DNA of 64,000 nt, taken from the NCBI GenBank assembly GCA_002633025.1, contig NMRB01001426.1, positions 121,865-185,864 on the forward strand. The letters run 5' to 3'. Both the position numbers and the translations under genes were made by a program. The stretch's first letter is position 1. The number at the start of each line of letters is the position of its first letter. This document shows, in pieces, positions 55,041 to 64,000 of this stretch. The notes below the pieces were generated by a model. That model saw only the letters and a list, made by a program, of their open reading frames with translations. It was not told where the DNA came from and searched no databases. The stretch comes from Notospermus geniculatus. Lineage: Eukaryota; Nemertea; Pilidiophora; Heteronemertea; Lineidae.

Positions 55041-55834
55041 TTCAGAAATTGCGATCTTTTATGCAAATGAGATGGCACGTTCTATGCTATTTCACACTCT
55101 GGACGACTAACACTTGTGAACCGATGCCTGTTGCTCAAGATGATCTGACACGGTTCGCACGGTTCCCTCCGGCTCTGTGTTTGCGCTTTACACCATGGAT
55201 TTACCATCAGACACTTTCTTTAGAGCACTTGTTGCTTTCTTATACACGGTGTCCAATATCATTTTGATGTAGATGTTAATGATGTGTTTTCGTCGGCAAT
55301 TGACGTCTCAAGTAATGTTTGACTTCATCTTGGATCATGCCTTGAATTGATGTGACGTTTTAAGAGTGCTCTTCTTTTGCAAATAGCGCTCGGTTCCAGA
55401 TCAGATGACTAAGAGTTGTGAAGAGGAAATATCTTGGGGGGGGGGGGTGATGGAGGCCTTAACCCTTTTGCAGCCTGCAACCCGAAGCATTGATAGGCAG
55501 TTTTCTTCAGTAGTACGAAACCGTCCAGCATGACATTGATGATTTTCAACCGTGCATGAATAACTTCAAAACATTAGGTAATGGTGCCAGACAATCGACT
55601 AAGTTTTGAAAACCGTCTGCAGTGTTATGTTGTTACATGGGCAGGTTTGCAATATTTATCAGTTACTGTAAGAACGCATTGTGTAATTCATGGGGTTGAA
55701 AAATCATGAGAATGGTGGGCCCATGTATTCTTCACAATCAACCTAGCGGAGCCCATTTCCACTACTAGAGTACAGCAGTTTCTGCCAAGTTTTTCGGTGA
55801 GCGGTGCATTTTTCGCAGCCTTTGGAGCGTCCTG

Positions 55835-56045
55835 CTCTACCAACAAGATGGCTGCCATGGAAGCCATTTTGCTCTACCAACAAGATGGCTGCCATGGAAG
55901 CCATTTTGAATTTCATTTCCAGATCATAATTGAAGAACCGCTGGATAATTTGATCCATAATTTCTGTGGTGAGTAGAGGGTGACTCCTGATAATTTAGAC
56001 CTGCTGCTCTGCCAAAATGGCTGCCATGGTGGCCATTTTGAATTT
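55835..56045. repeat. Short tandem repeats with ATGGCTGCCATGG
   Basis: Two adjacent 39-bp units (CTACCAACAAGATGGCTGCC) and a third diverged block near 56010, each with the palindrome CCATGGCAGCCAT. Confidence 0.8.
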
Positions 56046-56072
56046 CATTTCTGGACAATAGCTACACATGGG

Positions 56073-56200
56073 CAGTGTTTCCGCTAGGAATTTTTTTGAG
56101 GGGGGATAAAGAGAAAATTTGACAGAATTCTTGGTCGAAAACACAAATTTGACTTCTTAAGGGGGGATATCCCCCGTCCCCCCCTTTGGCGGAAACACTG
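56073..56200. mobile_element. hAT-like MITE, CAGTGTTTCCGC, 5-bp TSD
   Basis: ATGGG at 56068-56072 and 56201-56205. Ends CAGTGTTTCCGC and GCGGAAACACTG. 128 bp, with GGGGGGAT near both ends. Confidence 0.9.
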
Positions 56201-56261
56201 ATGGGCTGATGGGTAGCAATCGCTCTGTGGGACAATTTTACTGGATGTTGTGAGTGCACGG

Positions 56262-56345
56262 TCACGGTGGTGCAGTGTTAGCATCTTGATTTGTGTCTGA
56301 GAGGCAGTTGGTGAAATCCCAACCTCTCATTTTCGTATCGCTTGC
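56262..56345 (+). mobile_element. Decayed tRNA-like SINE head
   Basis: GGTGGTGCAGTGTTAGCATC resembles an A-box region. The B box is degraded (GTGAAATCCCAACC). Weak call. Confidence 0.35.
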
Positions 56346-56852
56346 CTGAAATAATCAAGTGAAGCACTGAATGAGCTGAGGTTTCTGGAGAGACTAGATT
56401 AATAACGTGAAGTGATTTGAGAGTGTATTACAGTCGCAATCTGTCGGCTTAATCTTTCTCAACAAGGTGAGGTCACTACCCGCTGCTCTTCTAACATCTG
56501 GTGACCTTGACCTCCTTGGGACAGATTACAACAGACAACACAAGTAGTTGATGGTTGAAGAACTCTTGAAGGAGACTGTTGTCTGGATCTGATAGCCACA
56601 AAGTTTAGATCAATGAACTTGGACTTGGTGGAGACTTCCAGTAGTCATTCTAGTGTCTAAAACTGATAGCGCCGAGCAATGAGTCATTTGGTCGAATATC
56701 ATGACCCAAGAAGAACTACAGACATTTACATTGAAGTTATTGATGGCTCGCCCTGACTGAAGTCAGAAACTATCTCCATTTCTGTATCTGTGTTGCCAGC
56801 TTCAGTGTCTTGGTGATCCAGGCTTTTACCATGGTACGGTGTGGGCGGCCTG

Positions 56853-57165
56853 AAAGGTCAAGGTCAACAATACCAGCTCAATGAAGGTCAAGGTCATCAG
56901 TGCCAGTTGGTTGAGGTCAAGGTCATCAGTGCCGGTTGGTTAAAGTCAAGGTCATTGGATAAGGTCAAGGTCATCAGTACCGGTACATGAGATCAAGGTC
57001 ATCAGTGCCAGTCGGTTGAAGTCAAGGTCATCAGTGCCAGTTGGTTGAAGTCAAGGTCATCAATTGGATAAGAGTCAAGGTCATCAGTGTCAGGTGGTTG
57101 AAGTCAAGGTCATCAGTTGGATAAGGTCAAGGTCATCAGTGCCAGTTGGATGAGGTGAAAGACAT
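56853..57165. repeat. ~29-bp array with 11 TCAAGGTCA sites
   Basis: The unit is GTCAAGGTCATCAGTGCC AGTTGGTTGAA, with variants. TCAAGGTCA occurs 11 times, all on the plus strand. The unit is noncoding. Confidence 0.9.
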
Positions 57166-57506
57166 TGGACAAGTTTACTGGGGAATGAAAATAATGGCGT
57201 TGATGGCATACAAAATCAGGATAATTCATCCCTAGCCATTATGTGTTCATTCATTGACACTGCTGTGACTGCATCGCAAAGTACTTTTGTTATGCAGACG
57301 TTTGTTGATGAAATCAACAGTGTTGTTGTTAGTATGCTTTGCACCAGTCCCATCCTCATTAAATATTTGGAAAGTGTTCCCTTATGAAGACAAGTACTGT
57401 TCAACAGCAGCTGATAACGGATCTGTTGAGGATGCCGTGCACATCATCAAACAGGCTCTTATCTACTGACGTACTATGGTCTCAGCATAATTGCGCTATC
57501 GAGGAG

Positions 57507-57985
57507 CGCTAATAGCTCAGTGGTTACGATGTCGGCTTAGCGAGCGGCAGGTCCGGGGTTCGAATCCAGCCTGTGCCACATGGGATTAACCATCCCTGGC
57601 TCTTCAGGTCCGTTGTATGGGAAAGTATTACCCATGATGCCTTGTACTGTGTGCCTTTGCAAAGGCAAGTAAAAGACCCCATCCAAGTGAGGAACACGAG
57701 TAGCTTGAGAGATGGTCTCTTCCATAGAGGCTTTGCAATGACGTCATCCTGGTGGCCATTCTGGAGGACACAGAGCGCAGAGGTGTGAGCCGACCGTGAC
57801 GTCACATTGCGTGAAGTGCCCCACGCCATTGTTTGACGTAACGTCATTGGGGCATGCATGGCTCATTTTGCGTGTCCTCCAGCATGGCCATTTGTGACGT
57901 CATATGCAAATTTGCCTCTATACCCCAATACTATGGCCAATAATGCTTTGGCTTTAGCCCTGATGGAAAAATCCAATCCAATACA
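57507..57985 (+). mobile_element. SINE-1 copy, full length, split by a MITE
   Basis: Head TAGCTCAGTGGTTACG (A box) and GGTTCGAATCC (B box), body CCTTTGCAAAGGCAAGTAAA, tail TTTAGCCCTGATGGAAAAATC. The MITE occupies 57724-57922. The promoter is intact in this copy. Confidence 0.85.
57724..57922. mobile_element. MITE, ATAGAGGC ends, three TGACGTCA sites
   Basis: The ends pair over about 50 bp (ATAGAGGC..TGACGTCAT..GGAGGACAC). TGACGTCA lies at 57739, 57797 and 57895. TA at the ends may be the target duplication. Confidence 0.8.
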
Positions 57986-58394
57986 TCCAGCCTCTTATCT
58001 ACTTACTTCAGAACGTTCTCCAACATAACTCCTCTATCACCCTTAGGACCCTGAATCTATATTTCATAAGGTGACCTGGATATTCAGTATTGTGTCTGGG
58101 TATGGTTACTTTATCGGAGATCATTCCTATAGAATTTTTCCTCACCCTTGTCACCCAGCGCCTGTCATTGATTGGACGCCGTGCTCCGAACTGATCGTCG
58201 CGAATCCCCCGAGTGAGGCTGTGTTCCTGAAAAATTGACATTTCCCTGTGCCTGGATACAATATTTTATCCTTAGGTAATGATAGTCCATCATAAAGAGG
58301 ATGATGGTGACATCAATGACAAGAAATTTGTTTATGTGTTTCACCCGGCAGCATTTTAAGTTCCGAAGGTTGTGAAGACGTTGAACTTTCTAGC

Positions 58395-58500
58395 TGCGCT
58401 TCCATTACAGAAAAAGCTGGTAAAATGTCTGGGCTTATTCTGCTTCCATTACAGAAAAAGCTGGTAAAATGTCTGGGCTTATTCTGCTTCCATTACAAAT
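58395..58500. repeat. Tandem 44-bp repeat
   Basis: GCTTCCATTACAGAAAAAGC..GGGCTTATTCT twice, then a partial third unit. Confidence 0.9.
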
Positions 58501-58560
58501 AAGTCCGGTTCTATTGAGTGCGGATCTATTAAGCTTGGATAGCATAGTTAGTTGGGTGGC

Positions 58561-58814
58561 TTAATAGACAAATCCCAAATTCCCAGATCTGCGCACTTCC
58601 GCCGAAATCGCAAACACAACCTCGACCTGAAACCAGCTGACGTGACACAATCCATGATTCAGCAATGGTCGACTCTGACGCAACGTCGTCGAAGTCACTG
58701 TCGTGGGGTTCTCTGCGTCACGTCATTCAGTTTCAGACCGAGGTTGTGTTTGCAATTTCGACGGAAGTGCGCAGATCTTTCTCATTTCACGTCAATTTGG
58801 GATTTGTCTATTAA
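58561..58814. mobile_element. Palindromic MITE, TTAATAGACAAATCCC, 5-bp TSD
   Basis: GTGGC flanks both sides (58556-58560, 58815-58819). The arms of about 110 bp include GATCTGCGCACTTCCG and CAAACACAACCTCG. A 117-codon frame across it is an artefact of the palindrome. Confidence 0.85.
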
Positions 58815-58819
58815 GTGGC

Positions 58820-60713
58820 AGGTGATGAAAAAACCAATGAAAAAGGTGCCGATAACGTTCCACTGCCGACAACATTCCACTGCGACACTCCGACAGCCCA
58901 AATAATGGATAGTGCTAGTCACAGTGCAGTAACAATCTGACTAGACTAGATTAAGGTGCGACGATCACCATCCCCAGCCTAATTTCATGATTTCCCACAT
59001 TTTATTGACCTCCTGGATCAGTATGGCACCTGATCTCTATAGTACTGAGACGGTGACAGCCGAGTCCAGGTCTCACTGGGGATAGAACCTTCTCAGACAG
59101 CATTACCCATAATCAGACAGAACCAAATCACACACCTGATATTCTTTATAATAACACCTCTCTTATCCACCTGCACCACTCAAACGAATGAAGGTGTACA
59201 GCGCCGTCATCAGGATAATGGTGTCATGCATAAGTCGATTTTATAAGCTTCTGACACCTTACTTATGCAACGGAATACATACTGTCAGCAGTTTGCAGTA
59301 CATTATCTGGGATTTACTACAGTATGCCCACGCCTTACTTTAACCCAAGCCCAAATGTCAGTACATGTACCAAATCAATTTTTCATCAAAGACTATCTGG
59401 AAAACCTGGGAACCAGTGTAAAGGCCTGTAAAGAGAGCGCGGCCTGTGTATCGCTCAAAACTCGAATGCAGCAAAGCTCATCTACCCCCAGGTTGGAGCA
59501 GACAGCATCTTCTGTTAAGTTCTCAAAAATCCTTGCGAATGAATTGGAAAGAATTTGAAGAAATATTCTTCAGATGGTTGATAGGAACAACCTTTCTTGA
59601 AATATTCTTCAATCGATACCAAAGGATGTGAGAAATATTTGACAGAAGTTGTCCTCTGCTGGACTCTGGGAGCAGATGAGTTAATAGACAGCTGCAGCTA
59701 AGGTTTTCTTTCCAGTGCTGCAGTTTCCTCTGCTCTACATCAAATTCACCCAATGTTGTCAATGGAACTAATAATGCCACATTTGGCACTCGATGCTGGA
59801 TTTGATCTTACCCGTTATTTGTCACTTTAAAACCCTGTTTTAGCATCTCTCCTTTCCCCAGATACATCTATTTTTCAGTGCCGGAGCTCAGCTCTCCAAC
59901 TTTGACCGAAGTTTCAAACCGGTCCATCCGTCACTGCTAAAACCATCAGATAAGGTCGCGGACAAACTGAACTAACACCTTATCATCAGCATGCAGACTG
60001 ACGAATTCATCCCGTCATTATCAGTCCAGCATCACTTAACTGACCCATCCCTTGCCCAACCTCAAGATGAGGACACGCTGCATGAATGATATCGCATATA
60101 ATCATCTACAACCTGAGCTGTTGTAGCTGAACGCTCTGTGCCTAGTGTTGTTAGAGCGAAATGTGTGATATCGCAAATGCATCTGAGAATTGACTGCCTG
60201 ATTTCGCCGACCATTCCCGCAGCCAAGATGAGCACACAGTGTGTAGAATATTGCAATAAACCATGATAACGCCTTCCGCATCTTTCCAATGTGTCAATTC
60301 TAGTGCCTGCCAGTGTCACGTACATTGCTATTCAACCTGACCCTTGTGCATTGAATCCATCGGCAAGCGATGCACTGTAGCGCAGCAGCGAATACATTAC
60401 CCATGATCCTCTATGAGTCATCGGCGGATCAATCCATTATTTAATAGTTGCTCCCGGTTGATGAAGTGACAACTTGGGTTGGAAGAAATACACAATTGAG
60501 AATACTGGTGTCTCTTGGTGTAAAGTTTAACATATCAAATGAAAGATTAGTTGTGTCAAGATTCCCTCTGCGAGAAGTTGTAGTTAGGAGAGAATGTAAA
60601 TGACAGACAGGCTTGTCAGTTTCTTTGTCAGCATGGCTGCTTCTCATCGTTAGTTTTGTATCATCTGTATGAAAACACAGAAGTTGTGATTCTACAGGAG
60701 GATGTCAGAGTGT
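58820..60713. other. Unassigned
   Basis: No repeat copy recognised. A 97-codon plus-strand frame at 59265-59558 has no domain or splice context. Confidence 0.4.
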
Positions 60714-60719
60714 ATGTTG

Positions 60720-60927
60720 CAGTGCTTCACGTAAGACGGGTGCAATCACGCTCGTGCCCCTGACCCGCAAAATTGCACCGAGGAGCTTGATCGACTGCAT
60801 TCCTCGGCATCCTTGAACTTCAGGCGCGAGTGTGAACAGCTCTCCTTCACGGGTGTGAACAGCTCTCCTCAGGCCTTTGAGGAGCTCAACTGATTGAGCT
60901 CCTGCAGATTTCAAACATGAAGCACTG
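60720..60927. mobile_element. hAT-like MITE, CAGTGCTTC, 6-bp TSD ATGTTG
   Basis: ATGTTG at 60714-60719 and 60928-60933. Ends CAGTGCTTCA and complement. Inside is a 23-bp duplication (GTGAACAGCTCTCCT twice). Confidence 0.8.
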
Positions 60928-60937
60928 ATGTTGTATG

Positions 60938-61206
60938 TATTTGATTTTTTCCATCAGGGCCAAGGCCATAGCATTGTCGACCCTGGTAAGTAATGAGGAG
61001 GCCATCACAAGCTACTCATGTTCCTCACTTGGATGGGGTCTTACTTGCCCTTGCAAAGAAACAAGGTACAAGGCACCACGGCTTACTGTCCCATGCGACG
61101 GACGTGAAGAGCCGGGAATGAAATCCCATATGGCCCAGGCTGGATTCGAACCCGGGACCTGCCGCTTGCTGAGCGGACGTGATAACCACTTGGCTATCAG
61201 GGCTCC
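60938..61206 (-). mobile_element. SINE-1 copy, full length
   Basis: Complete from the tail complement TTTTTTCCATCAGGGC to the head complement ATAACCACTTGGC. The B box GGATTCGAACCC is intact, and it is a useful empty-site reference for the two interrupted copies. Confidence 0.85.
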
Positions 61207-61221
61207 ACATCTGTTCTGTCA

Positions 61222-61330
61222 CTTCTGAGGTTGCAGGTTCGATCCCTGGTTGGATCGGCTCTTTGTGTAACAGATGGTAATTCTCTTTGACAGTCAAGTT
61301 TTCGGCTAGCCACTCTGGTTTCCTCCTGTC
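61222..61330 (+). mobile_element. SINE-3 fragment
   Basis: B box GGTTCGATCCC and body CACTCTGGTTTCCTCCTG, as at 8338. The A-box half is missing. Confidence 0.55.
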
Positions 61331-61572
61331 GTCGAAAGAGCCAATGCTGCCATATTTGGGGTTCGGCCTTTAGATCTCAGTCAGATTAAAAAATGTATTA
61401 CTTAAATGAGGGGGTCCTCCTTGGATCCGTGCTTGCTTGAGAATGTCCTCTCTGGTCTGCTTGGTCCCAGTGTGCATATAAAAGTTGTGAAGCTGGCCTC
61501 ATTCGACATATGTGGGCGAGGCCTAGTACAGCAGGAAACAAATGGAAAATTCTTCTGCGTTTCACAGAGAAC

Positions 61573-61681
61573 CATCCTCCCGGAGCAGGGGTTTTTACCT
61601 CGCTCCTCTCCATCCACTCGCATGTGTGAGTGTACTAGTATATGAAGAGGAACCAGACCAAAGCCCTGCTATGGGAGGATG
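61573..61681. mobile_element. CATCCTC...GAGGATG MITE, copy 2, 8-bp TSD
   Basis: CAGAGAAC at 61565-61572 and 61682-61689. Inside, GGGGTTTTTACCTCGCTC and GAAGAGGAACCAGACC match 41746-41855 in opposite orientation. Confidence 0.85.
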
Positions 61682-62233
61682 CAGAGAACAGTGTCAGGTT
61701 GTGTATTTCAAGTCAGTAAGCTTTTCGCATAGCTTCTTCAGAAGACTTCCAGCTGTGGTTAGGTTCAGTTTCGTGGCACTAAAACTGTGCATGATATGTG
61801 TAGTTTAATGTAGAGTTATCGCTTCCAAGTTAATGCGAATCGAGCTTAAACCAATACTCATGGTTTTGCTGTAAAAATTGCAACTTTTAAAAATCCTTCA
61901 CCAACTGCAAGCCTGAGTGTATGTACATGGTGTATCATGTCTACATGTCTATATCATGTATACACTGTGTTGAATGCACAAGCAATTTTGCGTAGGAGAG
62001 TCTGAGTAGTTCCGCGCTGGATTAGACACGCTAGGTGTTCGGAAAGGCCACCTGTCCCTATAATGAGAGAAATCAATCCAGCAGTGATGAGTCATCGGAA
62101 CGCGCTAATCGAAATGTTTGAATTTACGAGTTTACATCTTCACCTCGGTAACGTAATTACCGGTGGAGTATGATGGTTACGGATGGAGGTCTGCTCTTTA
62201 CCTACAACTCGTCAATAGCAGGTTCCTCCACTG

Positions 62234-62518
62234 GAGGAGCCTTACTCGAGTGGTTATCACGTCCCTTAGCAAGTGGCAGGTCCCGGGTTCGAATCCAACC
62301 TGGCCGTATGGGATAAATCATCCCTTGCTCTTCATGTCCGTCAACTGGGACAGTGGTAAGCCGTGTGCCTTGTAGTTTGTGTGTTTGCAAGGGCAAGTAA
62401 AAATGCCATCCAGGGAGGAAATGAGTAGCTTGAGACACATGAGTAGCTTGAGATGGCCTCCATACTCGCCGGGCCAATGATGCTATGGCTTCGGCACTGA
62501 CGGAAAAAAACTGATACA
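62234..62518 (+). mobile_element. SINE-1 copy, full length
   Basis: Head CTCGAGTGGTTATCACG, B box GGGTTCGAATCC, body TGTTTGCAAGGGCAAGTAAA, tail GGCACTGACGGAAAAA. It has a small internal duplication of GAGTAGCTTGAGA. Confidence 0.85.
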
Positions 62519-63037
62519 ATACAGTACTCCCCCTGTTGTCTTCCAAAACTTCAGCAATCAGAGTAGAGCGATTTGCCCAAGGAATCATTCACGGACCGGG
62601 TGTGCCCCCTGGATCCGCACCTGCTTGGCTTTCAAATCAGTCTTCTTTAAGATGAACGTAGCACCTCAGAGTTGCAGATTCTTGACTTTGGCCACTCCGG
62701 CTCCAAGTGGGTGGAAACTTATGCAAGGATTATTCGTCATCCCGATGTCTCTCATAATTTTTACGGTAAAAATGTGAAATCCAACACTCGCCTACAGAAA
62801 ATACGAATATCATAGCCATGCGGATCAAAATCTCGCGTTTCTTCTTTTTCACGTTGTTGTTGAAGACAGCTGAAGGCGTCAGCACTCGACATCCTTAGGC
62901 TAAAGATGGTGATAATGATGATTACGCTGAGCAGAATCTTTGGTGCTGTCTTTTTCCTGCGTAATATGAACATGGTATTAATTGAAGATGGCATAAAGAC
63001 AGGGTGGGGAGGAATCATGTGACAATGATCCAATTGT

Positions 63038-63215
63038 CATGGGACATATCTTCTTTGTCGAAACTGGCCGAAGGACATTTTGTCCCTAGAGTCCTTGTCC
63101 CGGGTCATTTCATCCTGGAGGATATTTCATGCCTTGGACATTTTGTACATGGACTTTGCATCTCCAAGGACTTTTTCATCCCCCAATATTTCCTGGGCGA
63201 CAAAATGTCCTCTAA
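63038..63215. repeat. Degenerate GGACATTTTGTCC-type repeat
   Basis: Loose ~18-nt echoes of GGACATTTTGTCC and GGTCATTTCATCC, each partly palindromic. The frame here is an artefact. Confidence 0.5.
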
Positions 63216-63498
63216 CCATTAGATACCTCAACTGAGCAGACTTTCAAAGATTTTGTCTTCTTTTGAACATGAATTTTTTGGCCTAACAAAATGTGACCCC
63301 AACTCCAGCAAAAGCAGGTGCTTGTCGCAAGTGATCATCACTGGTCATCAGTTTACTCAACTATCACTGCTGTCCACTACTGTTGTCAACCTGCATAGAC
63401 ATACATTTCAGCTGTTGTGCTGTAAGGCTGATAACCCTTTCCTCGGTTGCGACAAGCACCTACTTTGCTGGCGCAGGTCACAAATATCCTCCCACTCT

Positions 63499-63636
63499 TA
63501 AGCTACGTTTACTGGCGCATATGGATTCAGTCCGTTTCCAGTCCATAAAAAACCGATCAAATGGACTTCTGCATTGTTGTGTCCGGAAAACTAGGGGTAG
63601 TCGGACCGGATCCATGCGCCAGTAAATGTAGCTTTA
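63499..63636. mobile_element. MITE, TAAGCTACGTTTACTGGCGC
   Basis: Inverted ends of about 28 bp (TAAGCTACGTTTACTGGCGC; complement of GCGCCAGTAAATGTAGCTTTA), with an inner CAGTCCG/CGGAC pair. Confidence 0.8.
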
Positions 63637-64000
63637 GTCTGTCATGTGTAATCACGATAAAAAACTTTGAGGACACTTGGTGATCATTCCTTAGTTTCTT
63701 TTGCTGAAACCTGTTTCTGGAAACATTTGTTGAGGTCATTGCACTGTTGGCATTGATCCTCTGAAGTATCTTTTTCCCTGCCTGGAGATAAACAGCTCTG
63801 TCACTAGATTCAGTGGCTCCATTCAGTGAAATCCAGTAAGATGTGTTCCGTTTGCGAGGTCATTCAGTGGATTAGGGAAATGGGAAGAAATAGAACAACA
63901 TTGTTGCAGTATCAGAAAAAAATGTTGACGAATGGAAATATAGAGAATGCCGCCTTCCTGAAAGCTGCAGCTGATAAAAGTGTTAACTTAGTTAAAGCCC
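63637..64000. other. Unassigned end of window
   Basis: Nothing recognised. Confidence 0.4.

Noticed and set aside
58552-58905. 117-codon frame
   Set aside because: Lies across a palindromic MITE.

Overview
The window looks like nuclear DNA of an invertebrate animal, most likely a marine bilaterian. The evidence is tRNA-derived SINEs with pol III A and B boxes, many short inverted-repeat DNA elements, minisatellites, a 110-base assembly gap and no operon-like coding. Elements opening TTTTTAGCTCAC and carrying CGTCCGTCGTC runs are, as I recall, common in molluscs, lancelets and similar genomes. I cannot name the species. I recognise no complete protein gene, rRNA gene or functional tRNA gene. 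The stretch reads as intergenic DNA or the inside of very large introns. The best coding candidate is one 210-bp exon-like block at 30105-30314 (minus strand), of unknown product.

Layout. 1-6 kb: a degenerate minisatellite, a Gln-tRNA-like SINE head, a perfect 29-bp hairpin, a SINE split by another element, a 44-bp minisatellite and several inverted-repeat elements. 6-16 kb: more elements, a triplicated GGTCA-rich repeat, and nested or paired MITEs at 10.2-11.0 kb. 16-21 kb: a three-level nest (16774-18754) and a related long element at 20.2-20.9 kb. 21-28 kb: mostly unassigned sequence, with a 22-bp array and several SINEs. 28.1 kb: gap. 28-36 kb: SINE pairs, the exon candidate, and two tandem arrays (30.5-31.3 and 35.4-35.9 kb). 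36-42 kb: long palindromes, one between 88-bp direct repeats, and a SINE whose core became a minisatellite. 42.2-45.9 kb: a 1.76-kb tandem duplication. 46-51 kb: nested MITEs and a 2-kb composite element. 52-64 kb: a second copy of the split long family, a tandem duplication with an insertion, a TCAAGGTCA array, a MITE carrying TGACGTCA sites, and scattered SINEs.

The main biological content is the record of element insertion. At several places an empty site elsewhere in this same window shows the exact insertion point and target-site duplication. hAT-like ends (CAG...CTG) carry 5-bp duplications four times and 6-bp duplications twice. Two unrelated inverted-repeat elements sit at the same nucleotide inside the B box of the same SINE family. 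Several repeats carry regulatory-looking motifs (E-box, CRE, extended nuclear-receptor half-site). No function is shown by sequence alone.
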